The translations under genes were made by a program, and so were the position numbers. Below the pieces are notes generated by a model. The model saw only the letters and a list, made by a program, of their open reading frames with translations. It did no database searches and had not been told where the DNA came from. Shown here in pieces: positions 1 through 11,869 of a stretch of DNA of 15,856 nt; the first letter of the stretch is position 1, and the number at the start of each line of letters is the position of its first letter. Location: assembly GCA_004325065.1 (NCBI GenBank), contig PITI01000254.1:1-15856 (forward strand). Reading direction: 5' to 3'. Origin of the DNA: Hamiltosporidium magnivora (Eukaryota; Microsporidia; Dubosqiidae).

Positions 1-280
1 CCACACTACATCTTCGGTTGTTCCATGGGAGTTGTTATGAGGAGGAGGGGTCTAAGAAATGACGAAACTTTTTCTACAAATTTATTTGTAGTTTTTTATG
101 TAACTAGATTGGAGACTGCAGCTGAATTCGTAAGTATTATCATATAAAAGCATAGAAACCTAACCTTGCTCACCCGGGTTTGAAGACTTTGCGCCTGGGA
201 GATACAAAACTAAAAACCATTAGAAGCCAAGAAAGCTAAGTAGCAGGTTATATCTGTTAGTATGACATTGCACTGTCTAG
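1..280. repeat. Dispersed repeat, copy A (cut by left window edge)
   Basis: This segment matches 15576-15856 in the same orientation. I aligned the two by eye: about 83% identity, a single one-base gap near 136, and long identical blocks (for example the first 22 bases, the block around 66-75, and the last 20 or so). It is much richer in GC than the window average. The differences are mostly scattered substitutions, many of them transitions, as expected of two old copies of one element. One frame is open in both copies for about 47 codons and shares a block reading GLRN.ETFS.NLFVVFYVTRL. Here it ends at TAA (position 145 area), while copy B runs 30 codons further. Non-synonymous differences outnumber synonymous ones, so coding is not supported. 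The hairpin 244-247/253-256 keeps pairing with copy B through a G-U. The element class is not recognised. Confidence 0.85.
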
Positions 281-560
281 GTAGACCCCATGTAAATCTC
301 TGAAATATATCTTAGCTAAAAGTTGTTGGGTTCAGAAAGTGTAGAGTAGGTGGAAATGCTGCAAAGTCTTGAGGAGCTCAGGGTGGGCTTCGGCCTTTTA
401 TCACACTCAATGCAACTAACATTAACGAACTCCGGGCAACTGCCTTACCTATTAATTAGGCTCTATATACCTGATAGATGAAAGGCTTTGGAACGTAGGT
501 ATCGCAGGGGGTATGATGGTGTATTGGGGGAGCAGTTATTTATGTTAAACCTAGACATGC
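281..560. repeat. Probable continuation of repeat copy A
   Basis: The second copy is cut by the right window edge, so this part has no partner here. It keeps the same elevated GC up to about 560, where composition drops sharply to A/T. It contains short RNA-like hairpins: GGC-TTCG-GCC at 386-395 (a cUUCGg tetraloop, extendable by a G-U pair), and CCTA-ttaat-TAGG at 448-460, which competes with GCCT 442-445 / AGGC 458-461. No reading frame of useful length crosses it on either strand. The composition break suggests an element boundary near 560-570, but GC is again mildly raised at about 720-900, so an eroded tail could extend further. Class unknown; a structured RNA or the untranslated part of a mobile element are both possible. 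Confidence 0.5.
385..396 (+). other. cUUCGg tetraloop hairpin
   Basis: The sequence reads GGGC-TTCG-GCCT: three G/C-rich pairs closed by C-G around a UUCG loop, plus an outer G-U. UUCG closed by C-G is a classic stable RNA tetraloop. In DNA this poor in G and C it stands out and supports a structured transcript for the surrounding repeat. Confidence 0.45.
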
Positions 561-3500
561 GTTAATGTAATGAAAACAAATATAACACTTGTCACTATTA
601 TAAAAAGATGTTATACCTATAAATAAAGTTTTATTTTGTCTTATCTATTACAATTTCTAAATGAAATATTTAACTATCATTTCACAGCAATATAGATATA
701 TCGCTACTTACATTTAATGTTTAGGCCAACCCCCTGGATATCAATTCTATTGTTTTTTAGCCATGTTGTACAAGAAAACAGATCGGTAGGCTCGGAATAT
801 ATATTTGCAATATATACAAGGTAACTTTTGGCTATTACCAATAACATCCTTTGACGGATTTAAAATGGGTTTTGAAATCATAGAATATTTATTTGCAGAG
901 TAAATAATTTTTTTATGGTTTTATACTACTTGCTTAAGAATATGATATCATCTGTGGAAGATTTGAGTAAAAAATTGCTTTTATATTGCAGGTTGTTTTT
1001 GAAACATTATGATTTGTCAAAGTTTATATCGTACAGTGAAAATCTTGAATTATTTATTTTTCTTATTGTGATTTTTTGTTATAAATTATTATTTAATTTA
1101 TATCAAAATTAAAGAATTAAATTTGCATTCCAGAATTATTATGATTTTTAATCGTAAAGTAATGGATAAATTTTTACCAATATGTAATATAATTTAGTGC
1201 TTTGCTTATCTATTGTGCTATAGATTTTTAGAAATGTAATTCTATGACATACAAAAGCCTACCAGTATTTTTCAATTTGTTACTTTGATCAAGAACCTCA
1301 AGATATTTCTTGTAATTTAATCACACATCAAATTTTCAAATGATGAGTTGAAATTTTTTTGAGCATCATATCAAGTTTATATTGCTATGAAATAACATAT
1401 AAAGTCACGCTAGTAAATTTTTGAACTAAGGCGTAGCAAAAAACGAATATTTTTTCATATGATATATTTAATAAAATTAGATTTAAGTTTATACAATTTG
1501 AAAATGATTTTTTTACACTTCGAAGAGCTATTTTAAAATTTTCTATGCTATAAATTAATAAATGCCACTTTTTGTGTTAAAAAACGATGTAGATCTAAAT
1601 ACATTGAATAATAGTGTTTTAAATATGAAGTAAGTAATTACTACTTTTCAGTTAGTTGAAACATGTTGAGCAATAATGTATAGGTCGCGATTGAGAGATT
1701 TTGGCTTTTAACTTTTTATAAATCATCTAATATGACGAAGTTCTTAAAATATATATTTGTAAAATGTTTTGAGTACGAAAATTTCACTAGTGTCAAATTA
1801 AAAACTCAATGTCACACTAATCAAATTTTATGAAAAGAAGTCAAATAGGTATATGTTCTTTACCATCTTACGTAAAACATGAGTTTATAATTTTTTAACA
1901 AAAGTTAATATTTTAAGATGATTTGTATTATACATTTAGACATCGTAACAAATATATCATTTTATATATAACAATTTTGCAATTAACAATTGAAACTTTT
2001 AAATTGACTTTTTGACTTTTAAATTTATAATATATAGAACTTAAATTTAAGATGCATTTGAACAATCTTTTAATAAAATTTTACATTATGTATTTGATTT
2101 TTATAGTATATTTTATATTTTTTTTTTAAAAATATGTACAAAACCTTTTTTTCATTAGAGTGTTTACTTGTCCTACAGATTGAACACAATCTACTCAGAA
2201 TTAGAGCTTTACCAATATATAGGCGTCAGAGTAAGATTTTTCTTATAATTAGCTAACTTGTCGGTCCAAGTCAAATTTTATTGTACGAAAGATCAATTGA
2301 ACACCAGACAGAGACTGGAAACCAGTGTTTCGGAATTGAATTTCGATTTCCGGATTAGACTTCGGGTATATTTCACTTTATTAACACAAACTATGATCCT
2401 TTTTATTATTATTATTTTATAGATCTATTTACCAAGTAAATGTTTTAACAACGTCGTATTGAAAAAATATAACGTTCCTTTGTATCAGTTTTAGTTAATT
2501 TGAGAATTTTTTTGACTTAAATTAAAGTTTATTTAAATGATAGTTTTTTGTGGCAATCAAAATGTAAAAGTCTTTTTAAAATTATTAACTATAGGTATTC
2601 TTTGTATTTTTCGTATTTATTATCCTCACGAGTATTTTACTGAGAAATATGATTATTTTGAAAACTTTTATAGTCCATTAAAATTATTTTCTTTTTAAAA
2701 ATTATTATTAGGGTTTTAACGCAAATCCTGTAGTTGATAATTTAAGCACTCCGATTTATATTAGCCACTATATATTACTTCTGAATATTTTTCTGTTATT
2801 TCAATTTTCTGATTATTATTAGGGGAAAATATCATCTAGAAAGTTTAGTGGAAACATGCATATATTTTTTAGAATATTCTAAACAATTTAAAAATTTGTA
2901 CTGTTTGTTGTTCGAAATAAGCCTAATTTCATTGAATGGGCTTTTTCAAGCAAAAATGCTTCTGATATAGTTTTTTTTTTTAAACACTTGCTTATTCATA
3001 TACCAAGTTGTTGATAATATATTGAGATTATGGGCCGCAAAATATAGAGTAAGAGAAGAGTATCTAAAGTAAATATTATATACTGATAAATTGCCGAAAT
3101 AGTGATTATTTAAGCTCTGTATATAAAATATTGAATAAAATAAATATCAAACAATTTAAAAGAAATTACGGTCCGATAACAAATATTATGTAGAAGAAAA
3201 ATATTAAGATATATAGTAGCGAACGTTAGTTAGAATAAATTTGATAGGCAGTAGCTGATAACATACGAAAATTTAGAGAAATTTTTAAGACTTAATTTAT
3301 AATAGAAAATCATTTTGGAAGAATATAAGACGATATGGAATTACTGAAATATAAATTAAACACGTAACCTTTATTTAGAAGTGTTTCTTCAAACAACTCT
3401 TAATACTATATAATCGAGTGTTTTCTATTATTTACTGATACTCCTACTAATATTTTTTAAAAATTATTTTAACTGTTTTTCTAAATTGTTATACCAATGA

Positions 3501-6500
3501 CATGATTTATTATATCATAAGTTCTTTTGTAAAACCTTATTATAATATTAATTTATATGTGTGTTATTTGTCGAATTCCAATCTGGAATTTTATGTATTA
3601 TAGCTAGGATTAAATGCTTAATCAATTTTATATTTATTTAATAAATGACACCATAAAACAAATGAAATCCTTACTATTTATATTTTATCTATATTTTGAA
3701 CTGCTTTATTATGAATTGGATCAATAGGTCCCTAAAATGTTCTCAGATAATAATATCTGTAGAAACAGAACAGCTAAATACTAATTTTATATATAAATTA
3801 CATATTGAATCTAGATTTGTGAATAAAAAATTTGCTAAAAAATTACAAACGTATATTAGTATCATCTTGACTCTTATATCTTATGATTCGACACTGGAAT
3901 ACGATTGAAATAAAATTACTTAAGTATTCTTTAAAACCTCTGTTTAGTTCAGAAATTTCTTTCGTGTTTATTAAAAGATGATCAGGCACTAGAACGAAAT
4001 GGATTTCATTTATGGATAAAATATATTGTTAAATTTTATTTTTTATTTGAGTGTAGGAAATTTAAATTATAAATATAAACGCAAGTTTTTTAGAAGTATA
4101 GGGATTCAAACGTTCCACTATTAGATTTTAAAACAAATAAAAGCTTTCCATATAAACAGAGTTTCTTATCTTATAGCTATGTCTAAAAGAAACCTTTTTA
4201 TACGGATATATTTGCCTCGATTTATGTATTTAACAGGATCAAGAATTATTTATATTGAACTGAAAAACTCATCAATCGGATTAAATAGTAGAAAACTTTT
4301 ACAGTAAATATAAACACAAAATGCTTATTAAAAAAGCAAAAAAATAAATTTTTAAAGTTTAATTACAATAAGCTGCCATTAGTTGGGCGCATACTAATCA
4401 TACACATCATTTAGTCTCAAAGATCCAGGTAGAAAAAAAATTTGAATATATATTTTTCTATTTTTGGTAGAGACACTTTTGTGCATCTTTTGATATATCA
4501 ACTTAAATATTATTTATATAATTCAGTAATATACCAACGACGAAGACTCACCTCGAAATGTTTTATTGTTAAAGGAATATAAGACACCAATAATAGTTAT
4601 TCAATTCGGATATGTTGCTTTCTATTTGTTCATAAAACTTGCGAAACTGATTATAGTGAGTAGAAGTGAACATAAAACAAATAAAAAGATTCTATTGGTT
4701 AAAAAAAATTTAAAATAAAAATTGTAAATTTTCTTCTAAATTATATTATTTATCAAGAATTCATAATATATTTGTTAGTTTAATTTTCTAACGTTTGCAT
4801 TTTATAAAAAAAAAGTTTAAATGAATTCGTTAAGATTTCTTTTCTTAAATTTTAAGTTACATAAAATATTTTATGATGAAATAAATGCTTTTTTGCTTTT
4901 ATTTTTTTTAATATATTTATATTCTCAATAAATATTGCAAAAAAAAAAATTTGCTCGAATAGTTTCGTGGAACTTTAGACTTTATAAAACCAAAGGAATT
5001 TTAATTAAAGGGAATATAAAGTTATACAATACAATAAATTAACAAATAGCATATAGTTTAAAAAACGGTTTTTTTAGACAAATAAAAGACTTCACAAGAA
5101 TACATTTCTTTGAGATAAGATACACAATTGAATAAAAATAGGCGAAAAGTGAAACGAACAAACATAAAATGCCGAGCTGAAGTTTTGAAAAATTGAAAGT
5201 AAATATAAAAGAAGAAGAGAAATAGGCAGTTAAAAAAAATATAGTTTATTGGGTAACTTACTCAAAGCAGGCAATAATTTGCAAATAAAAGACTAAAAAA
5301 ATTTTACGAGAAGCAGACTAGGTGAGAATTGAAATTTTTATTGAGATTATTAGACATTTATTACTAAAATAGTTAACTCCAAGATTGTTTTCTGCTTTTT
5401 TTTCTTATGAATGTGAAAGAAAGTTTGTTTCTACGACTTAACGTCTAGTTTAATTTTATTATACAGATTAATAGTTATAAACCTTTTTTTCTATAAGGAA
5501 ATAATTTAAATATCTACATTTCATTCGTTTTGGCCTATTTTTATACTCTTTTTGCATATTGGTAATTAAAATCGAATTATTTGAACAATTCGTATCGCAA
5601 TAAATACAATAAAAGTATATTTCTACTTTTTTTTAATACTACATTTAGAAAGATAATGTAATTTTTCTACTTATTGATATATCTCAAAAAGCCTGAAATT
5701 CTTACATAAAGTTAGGTATTACCTAAGCCATTTTACATACTTACATATTTATATGTATGTTTATGTTAATGTTTCTAAATGACTTAATCTTTTTTCATAG
5801 GTATTTTTGAATATCATACTGGAAAAAAAATAAATCTTATGTACACTAAGAGAAGCTTTCTATTTATAAATAAAGCGAGAAATTTAGATACTATATACAT
5901 TTTTTTCTATTATTATTTTCTTTTAAAGATTATTAACTGCATAATTGGATGAGTTGTGAGTTAGCAAATAAAAATAAATTTTGAAATGTGAAAACGTATA
6001 CCATAGAATATATTATGCTAATATTTTTTTCTTCAAAGAATTGTTTTAAACATAAAATTCCTGTAAAATCGAAAAAAAGAGGGTGTCTTTGTTTGTAAAA
6101 TAATGTACTTCTATATGCGCAACTCAAGAAGTACCTGCTATTCTAAATTAATTGAAGCAATGACCAGAGTATAACTAAAAATATTTCCTAGCATATAAAT
6201 CTTCTGCTATAACACAAGTAAACTTGAAATATTGCCAAAAAAAATAGATTACTTTGATGTTTTATATATTGAGAAAATTTTGCCTCTTTTAGAAATATTG
6301 ATCGTTTTTTTGTCATACTGTTCGGCAGAGGTTAAATTCAAATATAAGTCTAACAGATAAATCTTTTGCATTTAGTTAACACAAATTTTGTGCCAATGAC
6401 AGTTGTTTCAATAGCTTTCTAATACTATATCATACAAATGTATGAAATCTCTTTTTAAATAGATCTAATTTTTTATTTTTTCCAAACATTTTTGCAATGG

Positions 6501-7836
6501 CCAAAATATATTTAGTATCCGATTCTAACTCTTATGGTCTCGTATAATACATCATTGTTTCGTCCTTCTAAGATCATAATTTTGTGTCATTAAATCTGAA
6601 TTTAGCTAGCTTAAATGATTTTCAGAATAAAAGTCGATGTCGATATAATTGATTTTATATGCCTTCCTATTCAATAAAAGAAATAAAATTTTTTTAAGGT
6701 CATAAATTAAAAAAATTGCTGGTTATTACGTAGTTTTCATGTACCAAAATCTAAACAGAATTCAATGAAATTGTGTTTTCCGTTGTTTTTCTGTTAAAGA
6801 AGTGTTTAATAAAGAATGAAAGATATGGAAATTCAATTTAAGCAAATCTGAAATTTCAAAATATAATTTCCTAAGAGCATGTGGATAGAAATGAGTAGCT
6901 ATACCTTATGGTAGAACTCTAGTTAGCTAGATAGCTGTAATTTTTAATTAACATGTACAAAAATACTAAAACTATCGATTTTTTTAACTTTTGCAATTCG
7001 AACGTATGGAAAAATATAAAAACTTTAATAGTTTGTTTATCTGATATAAACAGGTTAATAATACGAATCTATTAGTGGTTAACCTTGTTTGAATTGTTTT
7101 TGCACTTTTTAAAAAAAGCCTCGGGTATACATAATTTCAACTAAAATATCACTAAATAGTTTTAAAATCAAATATTTATGATTTAGTCTGCTTTTAAATT
7201 ATTATAATTAGGAAACGGCGTAACTTGCCAAACAAAGATTTTAATAATGAAATAATAATTATATTACTGAATGGTTCTGTATTATATTCGCTTTATTTGC
7301 AATCATAAAGATATGATAGGAGAAAAAAGTTTATTAAAATTTCTTCATATAGTGCTAAAAATAGTCTCTTGCTATTTCAAAATCTTTTTAAATTAAAATC
7401 TTTTAAATGAATAAGTAATCTACATATTTATATTTTTTTGATTGGAATTATGCTAAAAGATTAAACCTTACTTTAAAGACTGTTTCGTTGTCTAGAATAA
7501 GAAAAAATAATTCATCAAATATTATTTTGGACTAAAAGCAAAATATTGTCAAAGTTATTTTCCGTAATTTATTAAAATATAATTCTGCCATCAAAAATTT
7601 AAATCTATATTTTGATTTTCTATTGAAAACATAAGTGCTTTTATATACTTTAGTAATTTTGAGTTATGTAAAATATTATATAATGAGACCGTTGATACAA
7701 AACCATACTAAAATACTATATATTTAGACTCTAATTTTCTCTGGAAACCTAAAATACAAATTTAGCTAATATCTTTTACTAGTAAATCAAAGCTTTGAAT
7801 TTAAAAGGTTTTATCTTGACTTTTGATTCCTTAAGT
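561..7836. other. AT-rich gene desert, no supportable gene
   Basis: More than 7 kb of A/T-rich sequence with frequent stops in all six frames and many homopolymer A and T runs. Open frames here (for example 915-1112 and 3696-3908 on plus, 5933-6127 on minus) are no longer than chance predicts at this base composition. They show no recognisable motif and no similarity I could see to each other. About 720-900 is mildly richer in GC and may be an eroded end of the left repeat. A pair of small palindromes lies at 5712-5726 and 5735-5760. No tRNA, rRNA, splice pattern or mobile-element terminus was identified. Confidence 0.7.
5712..5760. repeat. Two adjacent small palindromes
   Basis: TTAGGT-att-ACCTAA lies at 5712-5726 (six-base perfect arms, three-base centre). 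Only eight bases on is a nested inverted repeat with arms ACATAC (5735-5740) and GTATGT (5755-5760), enclosing ACATAT-tt-ATATGT (5743-5756). The second is AT-rich and could be chance. The first contains four G/C bases and is less expected here. They could be a protein-binding site or the remains of a short inverted-repeat element. No function is assigned. Confidence 0.4.
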
Positions 7837-8118
7837 CTATTTCCTCTGACTACTGTCTTCGGATTTGTTAATCAATTTTTTCAATCTCAGCAATGAAAAG
7901 GGCAAACAATAATATAAATAATTCTGTTTTTTGGGGGAGGGCAGTTTATATAAATTCTGTGATTTTGTGATTTTTTTATATACAGTTAATGTTCTGTCAG
8001 AAGTTTTAAATTCGAATACATTCTTGACAAGTCTTAGTTTAAAATCCAATATTGATTTGCTTTTTAACTTTTCAAAAAAATTATATTTGAAATGAACAAA
8101 CCCAACTCTATATCTTTT
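7837..8118 (-). other. Longest open frame in the window, no ATG, unrecognised
   Basis: This minus-strand frame runs 93 codons from the TAA stop upstream of 8118 to a TAG at 7837-7839. It contains no ATG at all. The first possible alternative start is a TTG at 8049, giving 70 residues. The predicted product is Lys- and Leu-rich with a Lys/Asn/Ser-rich C-terminus, and has no signal peptide, membrane helix or motif that I recognise. Local base composition is slightly richer in G and C than the surroundings, partly from a G8 tract with an internal A (CCCTCCCCC on this strand, around 7933-7942). With roughly one in eleven random codons being a stop, a frame this long is borderline for 16 kb read six ways. 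It may be chance or an eroded internal fragment of a gene. Confidence 0.15.
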
Positions 8119-11004
8119 TTAGATGCAATCTAAAATAAGCTTTCATATATATCTTAATGTAAAACTCGTAGTTTTTGGGGGACTTTAATGCTACTAAATT
8201 CTTTTGACGGTATTGATTTTTTATTAATATGTATTAAGTAATTAATTTTGGTTTAATTTTATTTTTTTGATTGGTTTGAATAAATGGTTCAAAACCATAT
8301 CTATTTTTTGTAAAATGAGTTCGTATAACTAGATCCTTTTTAGTGTAGAATGTATACTAGAAAAATATTTAAAGAAAGATAAATGTTTTTTTCATTTTTT
8401 AAATCCAAAATAAAATTTAAATCATTAGAATGTATATTTATTTATAAGTGCGATGTTGTTTGTTATAAAACCTTTTCGCAAACCAGATGTTGGTATGAAG
8501 TTCAAATTTTAGGATAGAGCTGATAGTTTCAGTTGGCGTAAAGCAATTTATTTTGTTTATTTTTATTGTTATTCGCAAAGATAAAATCGATATTAAAAAG
8601 AAATTTTCATGATTGTTGATTCAATCTAGCAATTTAAAATTGAAAAATGGTTTCATAAATTTATTCTGTATGTGCTAGAACTAGAGAGTTCAAATTTACG
8701 TAAGGTTTTATATTCCTAATATATTTAACTTTTGTTACAGCTAATAGTAATACTACGATACTTTCTTAAGCAAGAAGTTTTGACCGTGTTTATATATAAA
8801 AATTAACAAAGATATAATGATTGTATAAAATTTTTACTTTTATTTTTTATTTTCATAATACATATTTATAAATGTATTGTTTTTGGGCTGAAAGCTTCGA
8901 AAATTACTAAAGCTTCATTTTGTAATGATTATTAAAAAATATGCCATTTATGTAACATTGCAAGTTTGGACAAAAAATGCTGAAAAAGGGAAGAATCGAT
9001 TAAAATTAGTACTTAAAATTTTTTAAAAATGTACTGGTAGACTATTAATTATGTAATATCTTCTCTGTCGTTTTAGTATTTAATGTTTCTATTTATATTT
9101 GTTTGCATTAGATAGCAAGGACGTATAGGTTTTTTACTAAAAAAAATAATTGAAAATAATTACTTCTTCATATTATGGGATTTTTTATTAAAAAAATCTT
9201 ATGCTATCAGTGCTAAGGAAAATATATTTTTTGGAAGAGGTATCTGCAAAAAAATTGTATTTTTTATATCAAAAAAAAATCGAAATGGCAAACATAGACA
9301 AAAAAATCGGAATATTTTACTGAGTATATTACTAATTTATAATAGGCATTATAAAAATATGATCTGAGATTGTATTAGCAAATCACAGAAAAACATATTA
9401 TATAGTGTCGTGTATTACCTGTGTTAAAAATCTTTACAATATATTATTTAAAACGAGAGAACTACATACGGGCATTCTAGTTGCAAATGTATATACAAAT
9501 ACAGATGAACTTTTAAATAATTATCTTACTGATGTAAGCTTGTCCTTGATAATAAAATCGTTACACTTTGTTAGCAGTTTAATAAAAAGATAATAGGTAC
9601 ATAATCTTTTTCTAAGGGTTTATACGCTGTTACTGGCTTATTTTTTTTACGGTTAGAGCTGGCTGTTTATATTCGAGTTTTGGTTTTTTTGCAAAATATT
9701 GACATTCATTTCTGGCATAGAATATTTTTTAGACTAAAATATGTAAAATTTAATTTCAAAGATTTATTAAATCTTACTTTGAGCTTTTCATTTTTATTTT
9801 TTATGGCCAAAGTAAATTTTTCTAAGCAGAATCAAATTTTTTTTATATATTAATTATGATTCTAAAATCATTGATACAACAATAGTATATTGAGAAGACT
9901 TGTGTAAGTAAATATTGTATTTTAGATTATTTGTGTGTAAAATAAGATTTTCATTTGTATTTTATTTGAAATGTGGTTTAAAAGCGCAATTTTTTGGCTG
10001 ATAATAAACATTTATATTTTTTCTTTTACCTTTATAAAAACTATATTGTAGAAATTTATGTATTTCGAATCAAAAATTTTACTGCATTTTTAGCCTTTTT
10101 AATTTCAGAAATGAATATATCGTTGATTATTAATGTGCTTAAAAATGTTATTTATTTAAAGTAAAAAAATCGTAACATTATTATAATTTTATAACTTGTG
10201 ATCTTTTGTTGTCAATCATAAAATTAAAAAGCGTTCTTAATATCATAATGATGGCTTACTGTTAGCAAAGCGAAATCTTTTTAATCCAATAGAAATAATT
10301 TAGAGGTAAGAATTTTTTTCAGACTGTTACTCTTTCAAATTGTTTATCGATTACAAATGGTGCTATTAAGTCCATATCGAAAAATATATTTTAGTTAATC
10401 ATCATGCCTTTTATAGTATAGTAAATTACATACATATCTTGTTATGGCAGAAAATGTATTGTATAAGTCGAAGCTTATTTTGAAATTCTAATGGTCAATT
10501 TAAAAAAATCGATCTATTTTTAATGTTATAGAGTTCATACCATTGAATACAAGTTTTTAATTAAACTTCTAAAAATTAATTCTTCAGCATAATTTTACAA
10601 AAAAATTCAAGGTCGATCAATGTTGTATAAAAATGATTTTTTTTTAAATCGTAAACTATTTCTTAAAATTATATCATAGACAGAAATTTTTAAAAATGTT
10701 TATTGCATTAATTTGAAAAGGAAATACAGATTGTAGGAATTTGGATAGATGAAAAATTAACTGTAAAAATAAAATTTTAAATATTTCGATTGAATAGTCA
10801 AATAATATCTCCGTCCGAATGACCCAGAATCATATAATATAAGTAGGATTTTGGAGATTAATTAAAAAAATACATTGATTTTAGCATCATTTGAGCTTAT
10901 ACAGTCACATCAATAATCAAGACTCTATATATTATCTTACATTCATTTGAGCATTAGAATTTATTTTGAATTTCATATTAAAAATCTTAACGATTCTTAT
11001 TTAG
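8119..11004. other. AT-rich gene desert, no supportable gene
   Basis: Nearly 3 kb of A/T-rich sequence with dense stops on both strands. The open frame at 9405-9593 (+) begins at a GTG, is of chance length and carries no motif. A tRNA-like B-box string near 8286 was considered and rejected. No repeat shared with the rest of the window was seen. Confidence 0.65.
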
Positions 11005-11164
11005 ATTGATTGTTTTGGTTTTATATCATCCAAAAATGCACATGATGTTGAAAATTGTAATGAGAATCAATGGAATCTGATCTTTAACCCAAACGTGCGC
11101 GAAAACTATATAAATAATGAGCTGATTCTATGTGAAAATTATAGGTTTAAGAGTTTAATCGCTG

Positions 11165-11220
11165 GTAAGTTTTTTTAATTCATAATAATGAAATTCTTGT
11201 TGCATTCAAATTTTCTGCAG
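11165..11220 (+). other. Possible spliceosomal intron (56 nt)
   Basis: It begins GTAAGT and ends TTTTCTGCAG. The upstream frame (11005-11164, preceded by an acceptor-like TTCTTATTTAG) is open and ends one base into a codon. Removing the segment continues that frame through 11221-11260 with no stop, whereas reading straight through meets a stop within five codons. GTAAGT is expected a few times by chance in a window of this size, so this is only suggestive. Confidence 0.2.
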
Positions 11221-11260
11221 ATGAAAAACCTAATTCTAAATACACGATATACCCCAGTAG

Positions 11261-11329
11261 GTAAGTTAATTCCAGTTTATGAGATGGTAGAAAATATTGA
11301 TCATTTAAGCAGAATTATTTTTTTTATAG
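11261..11329 (+). other. Possible spliceosomal intron (69 nt)
   Basis: It begins GTAAGT and ends with a T-run and ATAG. Joining 11260 to 11330 extends the same frame for another 17 codons to TAA at 11382. A competing reading exists: the ORF 11188-11337 runs uninterrupted straight through this segment in another frame. The two interpretations exclude each other, which lowers confidence in both. Confidence 0.17.
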
Positions 11330-11869
11330 AAGGATAACACGAAAAGGGAGAAAAATTTATGAAACAGAATTAGCACTAATATAACTCCGACTCGTTTTTG
11401 GATTTCAGGACGTAAAATATTAAGACCTTCTCACTATTTGATGGGAACAGAAAAATGCGGCTTGAGTTTTTTCGCTTCTGTGTATTGTCGTTTTTATACA
11501 AATAACCTTAGTATAGCAAACAAGGCATTTAAAAGTAAAAATATAATGTCTAATATTTTTATGGCCGCTTAAGTCATAAGGATAGCAATGTTTGCCGAAT
11601 TTAGAAAATAGGTGTTTTTGTGGAGAAAAACTTACAAAAGCCTGAATCTTAATTTTTTTGACAGATAAATCCGAGTCTGCCTGTAATGTTGTTGTAAAAT
11701 ATTCGAATGCTCTCGGTTTGATCTAATGATAGATCTAACACAAGAAATAGCTTAAAATCCTAGGATTAAAAGGAAGGGATCTAGTTTAACAAATTGTAAA
11801 ATAAAACTTTTAGCGTTCGCCCTTGTTTTTAGTTCATTATACAAGGCTTATAATTGGCTAGATGCTTAT

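Larger units (their letters stand above)
11005..11869 (+). pseudogene. Candidate relic of an unrecognised gene
   Basis: This stretch is visibly richer in G and C than its flanks. It contains a chain of open fragments on the plus strand: 11005-11164 (53 codons, no ATG), 11188-11337 (49 codons with ATG), and 11363-11572 (70 codons, ATG only internal). The frame of the last then continues to about 11869 with only occasional stops (TAA 11570-11572 and about five more). All of these are TAA or TAG, so each could derive from a Gln codon by one C-to-T change, as in the integrase relic at the right end. Two intron-like segments (11165-11220 and 11261-11329) would join fragments in phase. Against this, fragments of this size are not rare by chance at this composition, the fragments need at least one frameshift to be joined, and I recognise no domain. 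It may be a decayed gene, a spliced gene with errors, or coincidence. Confidence 0.25.

Noticed and set aside
281..360. Similarity to the bacterial 23S rRNA stretch around the conserved 'AGACCCC' and 'GTGTAG..TAGGTGG' strings
   Set aside because: Only these short strings match. The neighbouring universally conserved 23S segments are missing before and after, so it is not an rRNA gene as far as I can see.
8270..8300. tRNA-like B-box string (GGTTCAAAACC near 8286)
   Set aside because: It is a short palindrome with only a four-base stem. No A-box, anticodon arm or acceptor stem is present around it.
915..9593. Open frames of 62-70 codons at 915-1112, 3696-3908, 5933-6127 and 9405-9593
   Set aside because: Their number and length match chance at this base composition. 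They have no motif and some rely on non-ATG starts.
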